Source: Bacillota bacterium
GTDB taxonomy: Bacteria > Bacillota > Clostridia > Christensenellales > SZUA-584
Direction: 5' to 3'
NCBI GenBank assembly: GCA_023410595.1
Contig: JAEYPO010000001.1
Location: forward strand, 186,001 to 250,000
DNA: 64,000 bases
Shown here: positions 52,051 through 59,872 of the stretch, one piece after another
Layout of the letters: every line of letters begins with the position of its first letter
Numbering within the stretch: the stretch's first letter is position 1
The notes under the pieces: generated by a model
Told to the model about the DNA's origin: nothing
Seen by the model: the letters and a program-made list of their open reading frames with translations, nothing else
The model's database searches: none
Position numbers and translations under genes: made by a program

Positions 52051-54309
52051 ATGGAACAGACAGAACTGCTTTCTCCCGCGGGAAGCCTGCAGTCGGTATA
52101 CAAGGCTGTGCAAAACGGCGCCGATGCCGTCTATTTCGGAGGCAAGGCGTTCGGGGCGCGGGCTTTTGCCGCCAATCTCGATTACGACGAGATGAAAAAG
52201 GCGATAGACTACGCCCACACATACGGCGCGAGGGTTTACGTTACCGTCAATACGCTCATATACGAGGACGAAATGGCGGACGTTTTAAAGCACGTGGAAA
52301 CGGTATACAAGCTCGGCGCCGACGCTCTTATCATGCAGGACATAGGCATGATGACGCAGGTGAAGCATCGTTTTCCTGATATAGAGATACACGCGAGCAC
52401 GCAGACACATAATCACAACGACGCATGCCTGTACTTTGTCTCGGAGGCCGGGGCCGTGCGCGCGGTGCTTGCGCGCGAGATGAGCCAAGAGCAGATAAAG
52501 AGCCTTACATGCGCCATTGAAAAAGAAGTGTTCGTACATGGCGCGCTCTGCGTCTGCTATTCGGGGCAGTGCCTCATGAGCGCTCTTAAAAAGGGAAGGA
52601 GCGGCAACCGCGGCGAGTGCGCCCAGTGCTGCCGCATGCGCTATAAGCTCGTGCGCGAGGGGGAGTATGTGAGGCAAAAAGGGGAATACCTTTTAAGCCC
52701 CAAAGACCTCGCGCTCTTTGAAGACATAGCGCTGCCCATAGAAGCGGGAGTTACGAGTTTTAAGATAGAAGGCAGGATGAAGCCGCCCGAGTATGTTGCG
52801 CAGGTTACGCGCGTTTATGCAAAAATACTCGAAAACTACCGCAAGGGTGAGCCGCTGAGTCCGAGCCGAGGGGATATAGAAAAGCTAAATAAGCTGTTTA
52901 ACCGCGGCTTTACGAAGGGACATCTTTTCTCAAAGCGCGGGGAAGAGCTGATGGGCATACTGCGTCCGAACCACAGGGGCGTACCCATAGGGAAGGTGGT
53001 TTCCATCGGCCGCGACAGTATAAGCATAAGGCTTACGGGGCGGCTTAATCAGGGCGACGGCATAAAGTTCGATAAGAGCGACACGGGCTTTATCTGCAAC
53101 AGAATATTCAAAAACGGCAGGCTCACAGGCGCTGCCGACGCGGGCGACGTTGTTGAGCTTGATAACAAAGCGCGCGCACAGGCGGGCGAGCCGGTAGTCA
53201 AAACGAGCGATACGCTGCTTATAAAAGAGCTGCTCGAAGCACAGGATAGGCGGAAAGTAACGATAAGCGGCAAGCTTACCGCAAAGCCAGGCGAGCCTTT
53301 GTTCCTTGAGATAACCGACCCCGAAGGCCGCCGTGTTTCAGCGCGCGGCGACGTCGTGCAGCAAAGCAGGACGAGCCCCACAACATGCGGCGATATAGAG
53401 GAGAGCATAAGAAAGCTGGGCGGAACGCCGTATGAGCTGGGCGGCTTGAGCGTTGACTGCGCAGATGGCATATTCGTCGCAAAAAGCAGTCTTAACGCGC
53501 TGCGGCGCGAAGCGGTAGAAAAGCTCACCAAAGCCCGAACAAGCGTGCCTGAGCGCAGGATTTTCACTTATACGCCTGAGCCCGTGAAACATGAAGCTTG
53601 TACGGTGAGTCCGCTGCTGCATGTACTTGCACGTACTGAAGAGCAATTCGAGGCGGTAAAGGACATGCCCTCAGGCGATATATACGTAACGGATAAGCAA
53701 CTGTATTTCAGGAAAAAGGACAAGTACAAAAACCTGCGGCTCAGGACGGACAGGCTCGCGAAGCAAACGGAGCCTTTTTCGGGCGAACGTCTGCTGGTAA
53801 CAGACTTTGGGGGAATATACGCGTACCGCGGCGGCAACGATATCGTGCTCGACTGCTCCGTCTACGCGCTCAACTCATATGCGCTTTCACATTTAGCCAG
53901 GTTCGCGGGGCGGATCGCGATTTCCCCCGAGCTTAGCATAAAGCAGACTGAGGCGATGATCGAAGGCTATAAGTATTTGAACGGACATATGCCGAGCGTC
54001 GAGGCGCTCGCTTACGCGAGGCACGAGCTTATGGCGATGCAGCACTGCGTTATTTCGGGCAAAGCGCATTGCGGCCTGTGCAAAAGCGAAAGCTATTATC
54101 TGGAGGACCTCGCGGGCGAGAGATTTCCTGTTGCGGCGGACGGTAACTGCAACAACTATATCTTAAACAGCAGCGTAACGGAAACGGACTTAGAAGCGCT
54201 TTACGCTATTGGCGTGCGGCACTTCGGGGTCGAGCTTTCGCTTGAAAACGCCGCCCAAAGCCGCGAGATCGTGCAAAAGTATCAGGGGCGCATAAAGGAG
54301 CTAAAGTGA
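52051..54309 (+). CDS. Peptidase U32 family protein (RlhA/YhbU-like)
   Basis: 752 residues, the long form with a C-terminal extension. The N-terminal U32 domain has LLSPAGSLQSVYKAVQNGAD, AVYFGGKAFGARAFA, IHASTQTHNHN, and the cysteine cluster CVCYSGQCLMS ... GNRGECAQCCRMRY with LLSPKDLALFEDI and SFKIEGRMKPPEYV. The conserved cysteines probably hold an Fe-S cluster. U32 proteins, despite their name, include tRNA/rRNA hydroxylation enzymes (TrhP, RlhA); RlhA hydroxylates C2501 of 23S rRNA. The C-terminal third carries another set (CVISGKAHCGLCKSE). It overlaps the next gene by four bases. Confidence 0.9.
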   Translation: MEQTELLSPAGSLQSVYKAVQNGADAVYFGGKAFGARAFAANLDYDEMKKAIDYAHTYGARVYVTVNTLIYEDEMADVLKHVETVYKLGADALIMQDIGMMTQVKHRFPDIEIHASTQTHNHNDACLYFVSEAGAVRAVLAREMSQEQIKSLTCAIEKEVFVHGALCVCYSGQCLMSALKKGRSGNRGECAQCCRMRYKLVREGEYVRQKGEYLLSPKDLALFEDIALPIEAGVTSFKIEGRMKPPEYVAQVTRVYAKILENYRKGEPLSPSRGDIEKLNKLFNRGFTKGHLFSKRGEELMGILRPNHRGVPIGKVVSIGRDSISIRLTGRLNQGDGIKFDKSDTGFICNRIFKNGRLTGAADAGDVVELDNKARAQAGEPVVKTSDTLLIKELLEAQDRRKVTISGKLTAKPGEPLFLEITDPEGRRVSARGDVVQQSRTSPTTCGDIEESIRKLGGTPYELGGLSVDCADGIFVAKSSLNALRREAVEKLTKARTSVPERRIFTYTPEPVKHEACTVSPLLHVLARTEEQFEAVKDMPSGDIYVTDKQLYFRKKDKYKNLRLRTDRLAKQTEPFSGERLLVTDFGGIYAYRGGNDIVLDCSVYALNSYALSHLARFAGRIAISPELSIKQTEAMIEGYKYLNGHMPSVEALAYARHELMAMQHCVISGKAHCGLCKSESYYLEDLAGERFPVAADGNCNNYILNSSVTETDLEALYAIGVRHFGVELSLENAAQSREIVQKYQGRIKELK

Positions 54310-54800
54310 TTATACACTCATTCGCACCGATAGCGGACAAAAATTGCCGCGTGCTCATACTTGGTTCCGTGCCCAGTGAAACGTCGCTACGCAAGCGGCA
54401 GTATTACGGCCATGAGCGCAACGGCTTCTGGCGCGTCGTATATGCGCTGTTCGGCGAGGAATATGACGAAGATTATGAAAACCGCACGCGTTTCCTGCTT
54501 AGGCATAATATAGCGCTGTGGGACGTGATAGAGAGCTGCGAGCGTGAAGGCAGCCTTGACTCGCATATAAAAAACCCGGCCATAAACAACTTTCAAAGCT
54601 TTTTTAAAGAGCACCCCGGCATAATGCACGTGTTCTTTAACGGCCGCAAAGCGTATGACCTTTTCAAGAGGCATACAAAGCACGCGTTTCCGGGCGTCGC
54701 CTTTACATACCTTACGTCCACAAGCCCCGCCAACGCCATAAGCTTTGAGAAAAAACTGAACGACTGGCGCAAAGTACCCGAGGCGCTTAATAAGCCGTGA
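54306..54800 (+). CDS. Hypoxanthine-DNA glycosylase (UDG superfamily)
   Basis: 164 residues from a GTG that overlaps the U32 stop (GTGA). The uracil-DNA-glycosylase fold is indicated by SFAPIADKNCRVLILGSVPS, QYYGHERNGFWRV, NIALWDVIESCEREGSLDSH, VFFNGRKAYDLF and YLTSTSPANA. These marks, in particular GSxPS and ALWDV, are those of the family 6 (HDG) enzymes that remove deaminated adenine from DNA. The last codons and the stop lie inside a palindromic repeat (copy K), which forms the final residues NKP. Confidence 0.88.
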   Translation: MIIHSFAPIADKNCRVLILGSVPSETSLRKRQYYGHERNGFWRVVYALFGEEYDEDYENRTRFLLRHNIALWDVIESCEREGSLDSHIKNPAINNFQSFFKEHPGIMHVFFNGRKAYDLFKRHTKHAFPGVAFTYLTSTSPANAISFEKKLNDWRKVPEALNKP

Positions 54801-54815
54801 GGCTTGATGGGGCAT
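54788..54815 (+). repeat. Palindromic repeat, copy K (right half)
   Basis: TAATAAGCCGTGAGGCTTGA followed by TGGGGCAT. It keeps the GTGAGGCTTGATGGGG part of copies D and G but lacks the left GGGGTCCCC. It supplies the stop codon of the glycosylase gene and ends 19 bases before the next start. Confidence 0.65.
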
Positions 54816-54834
54816 AATATCGAAGGAGGCAATC

Positions 54835-56079
54835 ATGGAGCGGTTTGACAACTTATATAATGCTGCGGTAAACGCCGCGGTCAACGATGACTTAAGCGCG
54901 CTGTTCAATAGGCAAAGCGGCTGCGACGAGCACAATCTCGACTGCCTGCTGCGTCCGAAAAGCTATCCTCCCGTCGTCCGCCTCGGAAGGTGCACGTGCG
55001 AAGAGGACGGAAGCAAGGCGTGTGAAAACGTGTGCTTCTATAACGCGCTCTCGCGTGACGAGCAGGGTAACGTCGTCGTCTCGGCAAAGGACTGCGTCGG
55101 CTGCGGCGAGTGCATAGCGAGCTGTGAAAAAGGCAACCTTACCGACATCAGAGAAGTCGTGCCTATATTTGAACTCATCAACTCGGGCGCGCCCGTTTAC
55201 GCTCTCATCGCCCCGGCTTTTCTAAGCCAGTTCAGCCCCCAAATGACGCCCGGAAAGCTGCGCAACGCTTTTAAAGCGCTTGGTTTCGCTGGCATGATAG
55301 AGGTCGCGCTGTTTGCGGACATACTGACTCTTAAAGAGGCGCTCGAGTTTAACGAGGCCGTTGTCAAAAAGGAAGATTTTATACTGACGAGCTGCTGCTG
55401 TCCGATGTGGGTGGGTATGATAAGAAAGGTATACGGCCTGCTCGCGCCGCATATGCCTCCTTCCGTGTCGCCCATGGTAGCGAGTGGGCGTGCTATAAAG
55501 AAGCTGTATCCCGAGGCGAAGACAGTGTTTATAGGCCCGTGCATAGCTAAAAAAGCAGAGGCGAGGCAGCCGGACATAGAGGACGCGGTAGACTTCGTGC
55601 TGACTTTTCAGGAAACGGACGATATATTCCGCGCGGCGGGCATATACCCCGAAGCGCTGGAGGAAGACCTGCGCGACCATTCCTCGGCCGCAGGCAGGAT
55701 ATACGCCCGTACGGGCGGCGTAAGCAAGGCCGTTGAGGACACTGTGGAACGGCTGTTTCCCGAAAGGTATATAAAGGTGAAAGCAATGCAGGCGGACGGA
55801 GTGTCCGCGTGTAAAGCGCTGCTTAAAGAGGTAATGGACGGTAAAATAGACGCAAACTTCATAGAAGGCATGGGCTGCCCCGGCGGCTGCGTGGGAGGTC
55901 CAAAAGCGCTGATTGACAGGAAAGAGGGCGCAAAGCATGTGAATTCTTACGCCTCCGAGGCAGAAATAAAGACGCCAGCCGACAACCCGTTCGTGCTGGA
56001 AATGCTTGCAAGGCTGGGTTTTGATACTATAGAAAGCCTTAAATCCGGGCATAATATGTTTACTAGGGATTTCAAATAA
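54835..56079 (+). CDS. [FeFe]-hydrogenase-type H-cluster protein with ferredoxin domain
   Basis: 414 residues; CGAAGGAGG ribosome site. An N-terminal cysteine set (CTCEEDGSKACENVC) and a 4Fe-4S motif CVGCGECIASCEKG (about residues 88-101) precede the H-cluster domain. The three hydrogenase blocks are present: TSCCCPMW (C187/C188), GPCIAKKAEA (C236) and EGMGCPGGCVGGP (C348, C352). All four H-cluster ligands are therefore kept. The second block has GPC instead of the MPC of bidirectional enzymes, as in sensory and other non-canonical groups. It lacks PAS domains and subunit partners. It may be a sensor or low-activity hydrogenase. Confidence 0.85.
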   Translation: MERFDNLYNAAVNAAVNDDLSALFNRQSGCDEHNLDCLLRPKSYPPVVRLGRCTCEEDGSKACENVCFYNALSRDEQGNVVVSAKDCVGCGECIASCEKGNLTDIREVVPIFELINSGAPVYALIAPAFLSQFSPQMTPGKLRNAFKALGFAGMIEVALFADILTLKEALEFNEAVVKKEDFILTSCCCPMWVGMIRKVYGLLAPHMPPSVSPMVASGRAIKKLYPEAKTVFIGPCIAKKAEARQPDIEDAVDFVLTFQETDDIFRAAGIYPEALEEDLRDHSSAAGRIYARTGGVSKAVEDTVERLFPERYIKVKAMQADGVSACKALLKEVMDGKIDANFIEGMGCPGGCVGGPKALIDRKEGAKHVNSYASEAEIKTPADNPFVLEMLARLGFDTIESLKSGHNMFTRDFK

Positions 56080-56106
56080 TACTGAAACAATCTTTGCGGA
56101 GCGCTT

Positions 56107-57261
56107 ATGCCTAACGTGATCGGACAATTCAATGACTCGTTTGCACCGATCGCGGACGGCGTGGGCAACGTCGTAAAAAACTACGCGTATTGGCTTATAA
56201 AGAAACAGTATAGCGACTGCTATGTAGTAACGCCGGGCTTTCCAGGTTATATTGACAACGAGGAATTCAAGGTAATAAGATACCGCTCGCTGCCCGTGCC
56301 GCTGCGCTACCCCTACAGGGCGGGCATGGCGTTTTTTGATCTGCCTCTGAAGAATAAATTGAAGAGTATAAAGTTTGATCTCATACACGCCCACAGCCCG
56401 TTCAGTTCGGGAAGGCTCGCCTTAAGCATAGCCCGCAGGCAGGGCATACCCATTGTAGCTACGTTCCATTCCAAATATTACGACGACTTCAAGGAAGCGG
56501 TGAAAAGCGCGGCCGCGGCAAAGCTGCTGCTCAAATATGTGATGTCGTTCTTTGGCAGCGTCGACTGCGTGTGGACGGTTAGCAAATCCGCCGTGGAGAC
56601 GCTGAGAGAATACGGCTTTACAGGATGCGTGGAAGTCGTGGGAAACGGCACGGATTTCTTAGGAGAGGAAATAAGCGAAGAAAGCCGATGCGGCGACGGG
56701 AGCTTAAGGCTTCTCTATGTAGGCCAGCAGGTGTGGCATAAGAATATAAAGCTTATGGTGCTCGCGCTCAAGATGCTCAAGGATTCAGGATTAAGGTTTA
56801 AGATGACGATGGTGGGAGAGGGCAGCGCGCAGCAGTCGATAAAGAGGCTTGTACAGCGCATGGAACTTGCGGACGACTTCACGTTTACGGGAAAAATAAA
56901 AGACAGGGATAAGATAAGGGCTGTATATGCGACCACAGACCTCAACCTGCTTCCTTCCGTTTACGACACATTTTCGCTTGTTGTAAGGGAAGCTGCGGCG
57001 TTCGGATGCCCGTCGCTCGTGATAAAAGGCTCCTGCGCCGCCGAGTGCATAGAGGACGGCTGCAACGGTTTCCTTTCGGACAACGACGCAGCCGCGTTCG
57101 CTTCGCGCATACAGAAAGCCGCCTCCGATTTAAAGCTGCTGCGCGCTGCGGGAGCAAAAGCGAGAAGCACGCTATATAGATCGTGGGAAGACGTTGTGGA
57201 CGAGGTAGCGCTGCGGTATACAGGCATAATAAGAGAGCAAAAGCCGCGCCGGATTCACTGA
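56107..57261 (+). CDS. Glycosyltransferase family 4 protein
   Basis: 384 residues. N-terminal Rossmann half with NDSFAPIADGVGNVVKNYAY (acceptor loop), FDLIHAHSPFSSGRLAL and IVATFHSKYYDDF. The C-terminal donor half has LLYVGQQVWHKNIKLM, LAxDFTFTGKI-type block FTFTGKIKDRDKIRAVYA, and LLPSVYDTFSLVVREAAAFG (EX7E motif). It transfers a sugar from a nucleotide donor with retention, probably to a lipid or envelope glycan on the cytoplasmic face. It lies after the H-cluster gene and near another GT4 gene fused to an acyltransferase, which suggests glycolipid synthesis. Confidence 0.88.
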   Translation: MPNVIGQFNDSFAPIADGVGNVVKNYAYWLIKKQYSDCYVVTPGFPGYIDNEEFKVIRYRSLPVPLRYPYRAGMAFFDLPLKNKLKSIKFDLIHAHSPFSSGRLALSIARRQGIPIVATFHSKYYDDFKEAVKSAAAAKLLLKYVMSFFGSVDCVWTVSKSAVETLREYGFTGCVEVVGNGTDFLGEEISEESRCGDGSLRLLYVGQQVWHKNIKLMVLALKMLKDSGLRFKMTMVGEGSAQQSIKRLVQRMELADDFTFTGKIKDRDKIRAVYATTDLNLLPSVYDTFSLVVREAAAFGCPSLVIKGSCAAECIEDGCNGFLSDNDAAAFASRIQKAASDLKLLRAAGAKARSTLYRSWEDVVDEVALRYTGIIREQKPRRIH

Positions 57262-57338
57262 TAATTTGAAAGCCGCGCCGTGACTTTTTTTTATTTTACG
57301 GGCAACAATAAACGTAGACTGGTTTCAAGGAGTAAGAC

Positions 57339-58847
57339 ATGGAAGAACGTTTATCATATTGGATGGATACCGCGAGCGCGCCGAAGTTTCCAAAACTCAG
57401 CGGAGACACCTCCTGCGACGTAGTGGTCGTGGGAGCGGGGCTCACGGGCATAACGACGGCGCTGCTGCTCGCAAAGGCGGGCGCGGACGTTGCCGTCATA
57501 GAAGCCTCGCGGGTCGGCTCGGGCACGAGCGGATATACGACGGGCAAGGTCACGATACAGCACGGCCTGAAATATCAGAAGCTGCCCGAAAGCAAGAAGG
57601 ACGCGTACGCACGCGCCAACGACGCCGGGCTTAAAAGAATGGCTGATTTCGTCGCCGAATACAACATCGACTGCGGCTTTGTATGGCTGCCGGCCTACGT
57701 TTACACCCGCGACGAAAACGACATACATCTTCTTGAAAAGGAACTAAAGGAGTACGAGAAGCTGGGCATAAACGGCCACATCACCGACGCCGCGCCGCTG
57801 CCGTTTAAAACCGCTGCGCTCGCTATGGAAAACCAGGCGCAGTTCCATCCGCTAAAATACCTGTACGCGCTTGCAAATGAATTCGTAAAGAAAGGCGGCA
57901 GGATATTCGAGCACACCAAGGTCAAGGACTACCAGAGGAAGGACAGCAATATAATACACACCGAAAATGGAGACGTGAGCGCAAAGACGGCCGTGTTCGC
58001 CACTAATTACCCGCTGGTGGATTTCCCCGGATTGTTTTTCATAAAGCTGCATCAGGAACGCACATACGCTGTCTGTACGAGCGCGAACGGCGTGGATGTG
58101 GCGGGCATGTATATTAACATACACGCCCCGACAAATTCAATCAGGATGCATTATTCGGACGCCAACCAACTGCTGCTCGTCGGCCACGGCCACAGGACGG
58201 CAAAGGAGGACGAGGACGACACGAGCTACGAGCATTTAAAAGACTTCCTGCACGCCGACTTCAAAGCTGCGGCCCCTGAACCCTCTTATATGTGGTCCGC
58301 TCAGGACTGCTTTACGCTGGACGGCATGCCGTACATAGGCGCGATATTCAACAAGAACCCAAATGTGTACGTAGCGACAGGCTATGAGAAGTGGGGCATG
58401 ACCAACTCCGCGGCCGCGGCGATGATGCTCTCTGATTATATATCGGGCACGAACTTCATAGAGCACGAGGTTAGGGAGAAGTTCGACCCGATAAGGTTTA
58501 CGCCCGGAGCTTCAGCGAAGGAGTTCTTCTCGCATATGGGCACAGTGGTCAAAGCGTTTACGCTCGATAACGCGCTCATACCCACCGGCAGCTACGACGA
58601 TGTGGAAGCGGGCAAAGGGGCGGTGCTGCGGGTCGGTGGCAAGGCTCAGGCCATATACAAGTCTAAAGACGGCAAAATAAGCGCTTTTAAGGCACACTGC
58701 ACGCACTTGGGCTGCCCGCTGGAATACAACGAGGCGGAAAACTCGTTTGACTGCGTATGCCACGGCTCGCGTTTTTCGATGGACGGGGAGGTGCTGGACG
58801 GCCCGGCGAAGGACCCGATGGAGAAGATAGAGGAGGAGCGCGATTAG
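57339..58847 (+). CDS. FAD-dependent oxidoreductase with C-terminal Rieske domain
   Basis: 502 residues; AAGGAG ribosome site. A DAO-type FAD domain starts with DVVVVGAGLTGITTALLLAK (GxGxxG, about residues 29-48) followed by SGTSGYTTGKVTIQHG. The FAD-binding C-terminal block is FTLDGMPYIGAIF ... VYVATGYEKWGMTNSA. A Rieske [2Fe-2S] domain (about 425-502) has CTHLGC and CVCHGSRF with both Cys and both His ligands. This architecture is known in bacilli and clostridia (YhfW-like); substrate unknown. The next gene starts within its stop codon. Confidence 0.9.
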   Translation: MEERLSYWMDTASAPKFPKLSGDTSCDVVVVGAGLTGITTALLLAKAGADVAVIEASRVGSGTSGYTTGKVTIQHGLKYQKLPESKKDAYARANDAGLKRMADFVAEYNIDCGFVWLPAYVYTRDENDIHLLEKELKEYEKLGINGHITDAAPLPFKTAALAMENQAQFHPLKYLYALANEFVKKGGRIFEHTKVKDYQRKDSNIIHTENGDVSAKTAVFATNYPLVDFPGLFFIKLHQERTYAVCTSANGVDVAGMYINIHAPTNSIRMHYSDANQLLLVGHGHRTAKEDEDDTSYEHLKDFLHADFKAAAPEPSYMWSAQDCFTLDGMPYIGAIFNKNPNVYVATGYEKWGMTNSAAAAMMLSDYISGTNFIEHEVREKFDPIRFTPGASAKEFFSHMGTVVKAFTLDNALIPTGSYDDVEAGKGAVLRVGGKAQAIYKSKDGKISAFKAHCTHLGCPLEYNEAENSFDCVCHGSRFSMDGEVLDGPAKDPMEKIEEERD

Positions 58848-59821
58848 TGGGTCATCGCCTGCTGCCGCGCAGCCCCGCTTTATATCACGGGAAAGAGTCG
58901 AGCAGGCCTTACTTTGAGGGCTGGTTCTTTAAGCAGTCCTTGGACGGGCAAAGCTGTGCCGTCATACCAGGCGTGTTCCGCGGCAAAAGCTCCGGTGGCG
59001 ATATCGCCTTCATACAGGTGCTGCTGAGCAATCCGGTGCAGAGCTTTTTTGTGCGCTGCCCGTTTGACGCTTTTTCGTTCGAGCAAAAGAGGTTCGGCAT
59101 ACGCATAGCCGGTAATTATTTTTCGCTGGAAGGGGTTTCGCTTAATATCCGCGATATAGGACTGAAAGGCGAGCTTCAATTCACCGGCATATCCCCTTTG
59201 AAAACAACGCTGCTCTCTCCTTCCATTATGGGGCCGTTTTCGTATATACCGTTTATGCAGTGCAGCCATGGCGTTTTGAGCCTTGGACACGGCGTCAGCG
59301 GATATATAAGCCTCGGCGGCAGGCGCTTAGTATTTGACAACGCGGACGGTTATATCGAGAAGGATTGGGGAGGGGCGTTCCCGAATAGCTGGATATGGAT
59401 GCAGTGCGGCGACAAACAAAGCGCGCTGATGTGCTCGATAGCGCATATACCTTACGGCGCGATAAAGTTTACCGGCCTCATCTGCGTTCTGCGAACAAAC
59501 GAAAAGCAATACAGGTTCGCGACGTACAACGGAGCAAAGTTAGATTTGGTTAACATTGGAAAAGAAAGCGTAGAAGTACGCCTCAGACGCAAAGACTTAA
59601 CGCTTCAAATAGCCGCGGCAAACAGCGAGTTCGGCAGCCTCAAAGCGCCCACCCAAAGCGGCATGGACAGAGTGATATCAGAAAGCCTTAGCGCGAGATA
59701 TCAAGTTAAGCTCTATAAAGAATGTAACGAAATATTCTCCGGCAGCTATGAAAACGGCGGGCTGGAGATTTCAGACGCTAAAGAGCTGGTAATGAACGAT
59801 AAGTATAAACAATACAAATAA
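58847..59821 (+). CDS. Tocopherol cyclase-like protein
   Basis: 324 residues from a GTG overlapping the TAG of the Rieske gene, with GAGGAGG upstream. The start YHGKESSRPYFEGWFFKQSL, AVIPGVFRGK, SIMGPFSYIPFMQCSHGVLS, and DNADGYIEKDWGGAFPNSWI match the tocopherol cyclase/lipocalin-like family. Tocopherol is not expected in such an organism, so the protein probably acts on another hydrophobic molecule. No signal peptide is seen. Translational coupling to the oxidoreductase suggests that both act on the same compound. Confidence 0.8.
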   Translation: MGHRLLPRSPALYHGKESSRPYFEGWFFKQSLDGQSCAVIPGVFRGKSSGGDIAFIQVLLSNPVQSFFVRCPFDAFSFEQKRFGIRIAGNYFSLEGVSLNIRDIGLKGELQFTGISPLKTTLLSPSIMGPFSYIPFMQCSHGVLSLGHGVSGYISLGGRRLVFDNADGYIEKDWGGAFPNSWIWMQCGDKQSALMCSIAHIPYGAIKFTGLICVLRTNEKQYRFATYNGAKLDLVNIGKESVEVRLRRKDLTLQIAAANSEFGSLKAPTQSGMDRVISESLSARYQVKLYKECNEIFSGSYENGGLEISDAKELVMNDKYKQYK

Positions 59822-59828
59822 ACAGGAA

Positions 59829-59848
59829 GCCCGCTCAATTTGGCGGGC
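59829..59848. terminator. Hairpin between convergent genes
   Basis: GCCCGC-TCAATTTG-GCGGGC; no T run, but it sits between two convergent stop codons. Confidence 0.45.
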
Positions 59849-59872
59849 CACATGCTGTTTCATAGTAAAATG

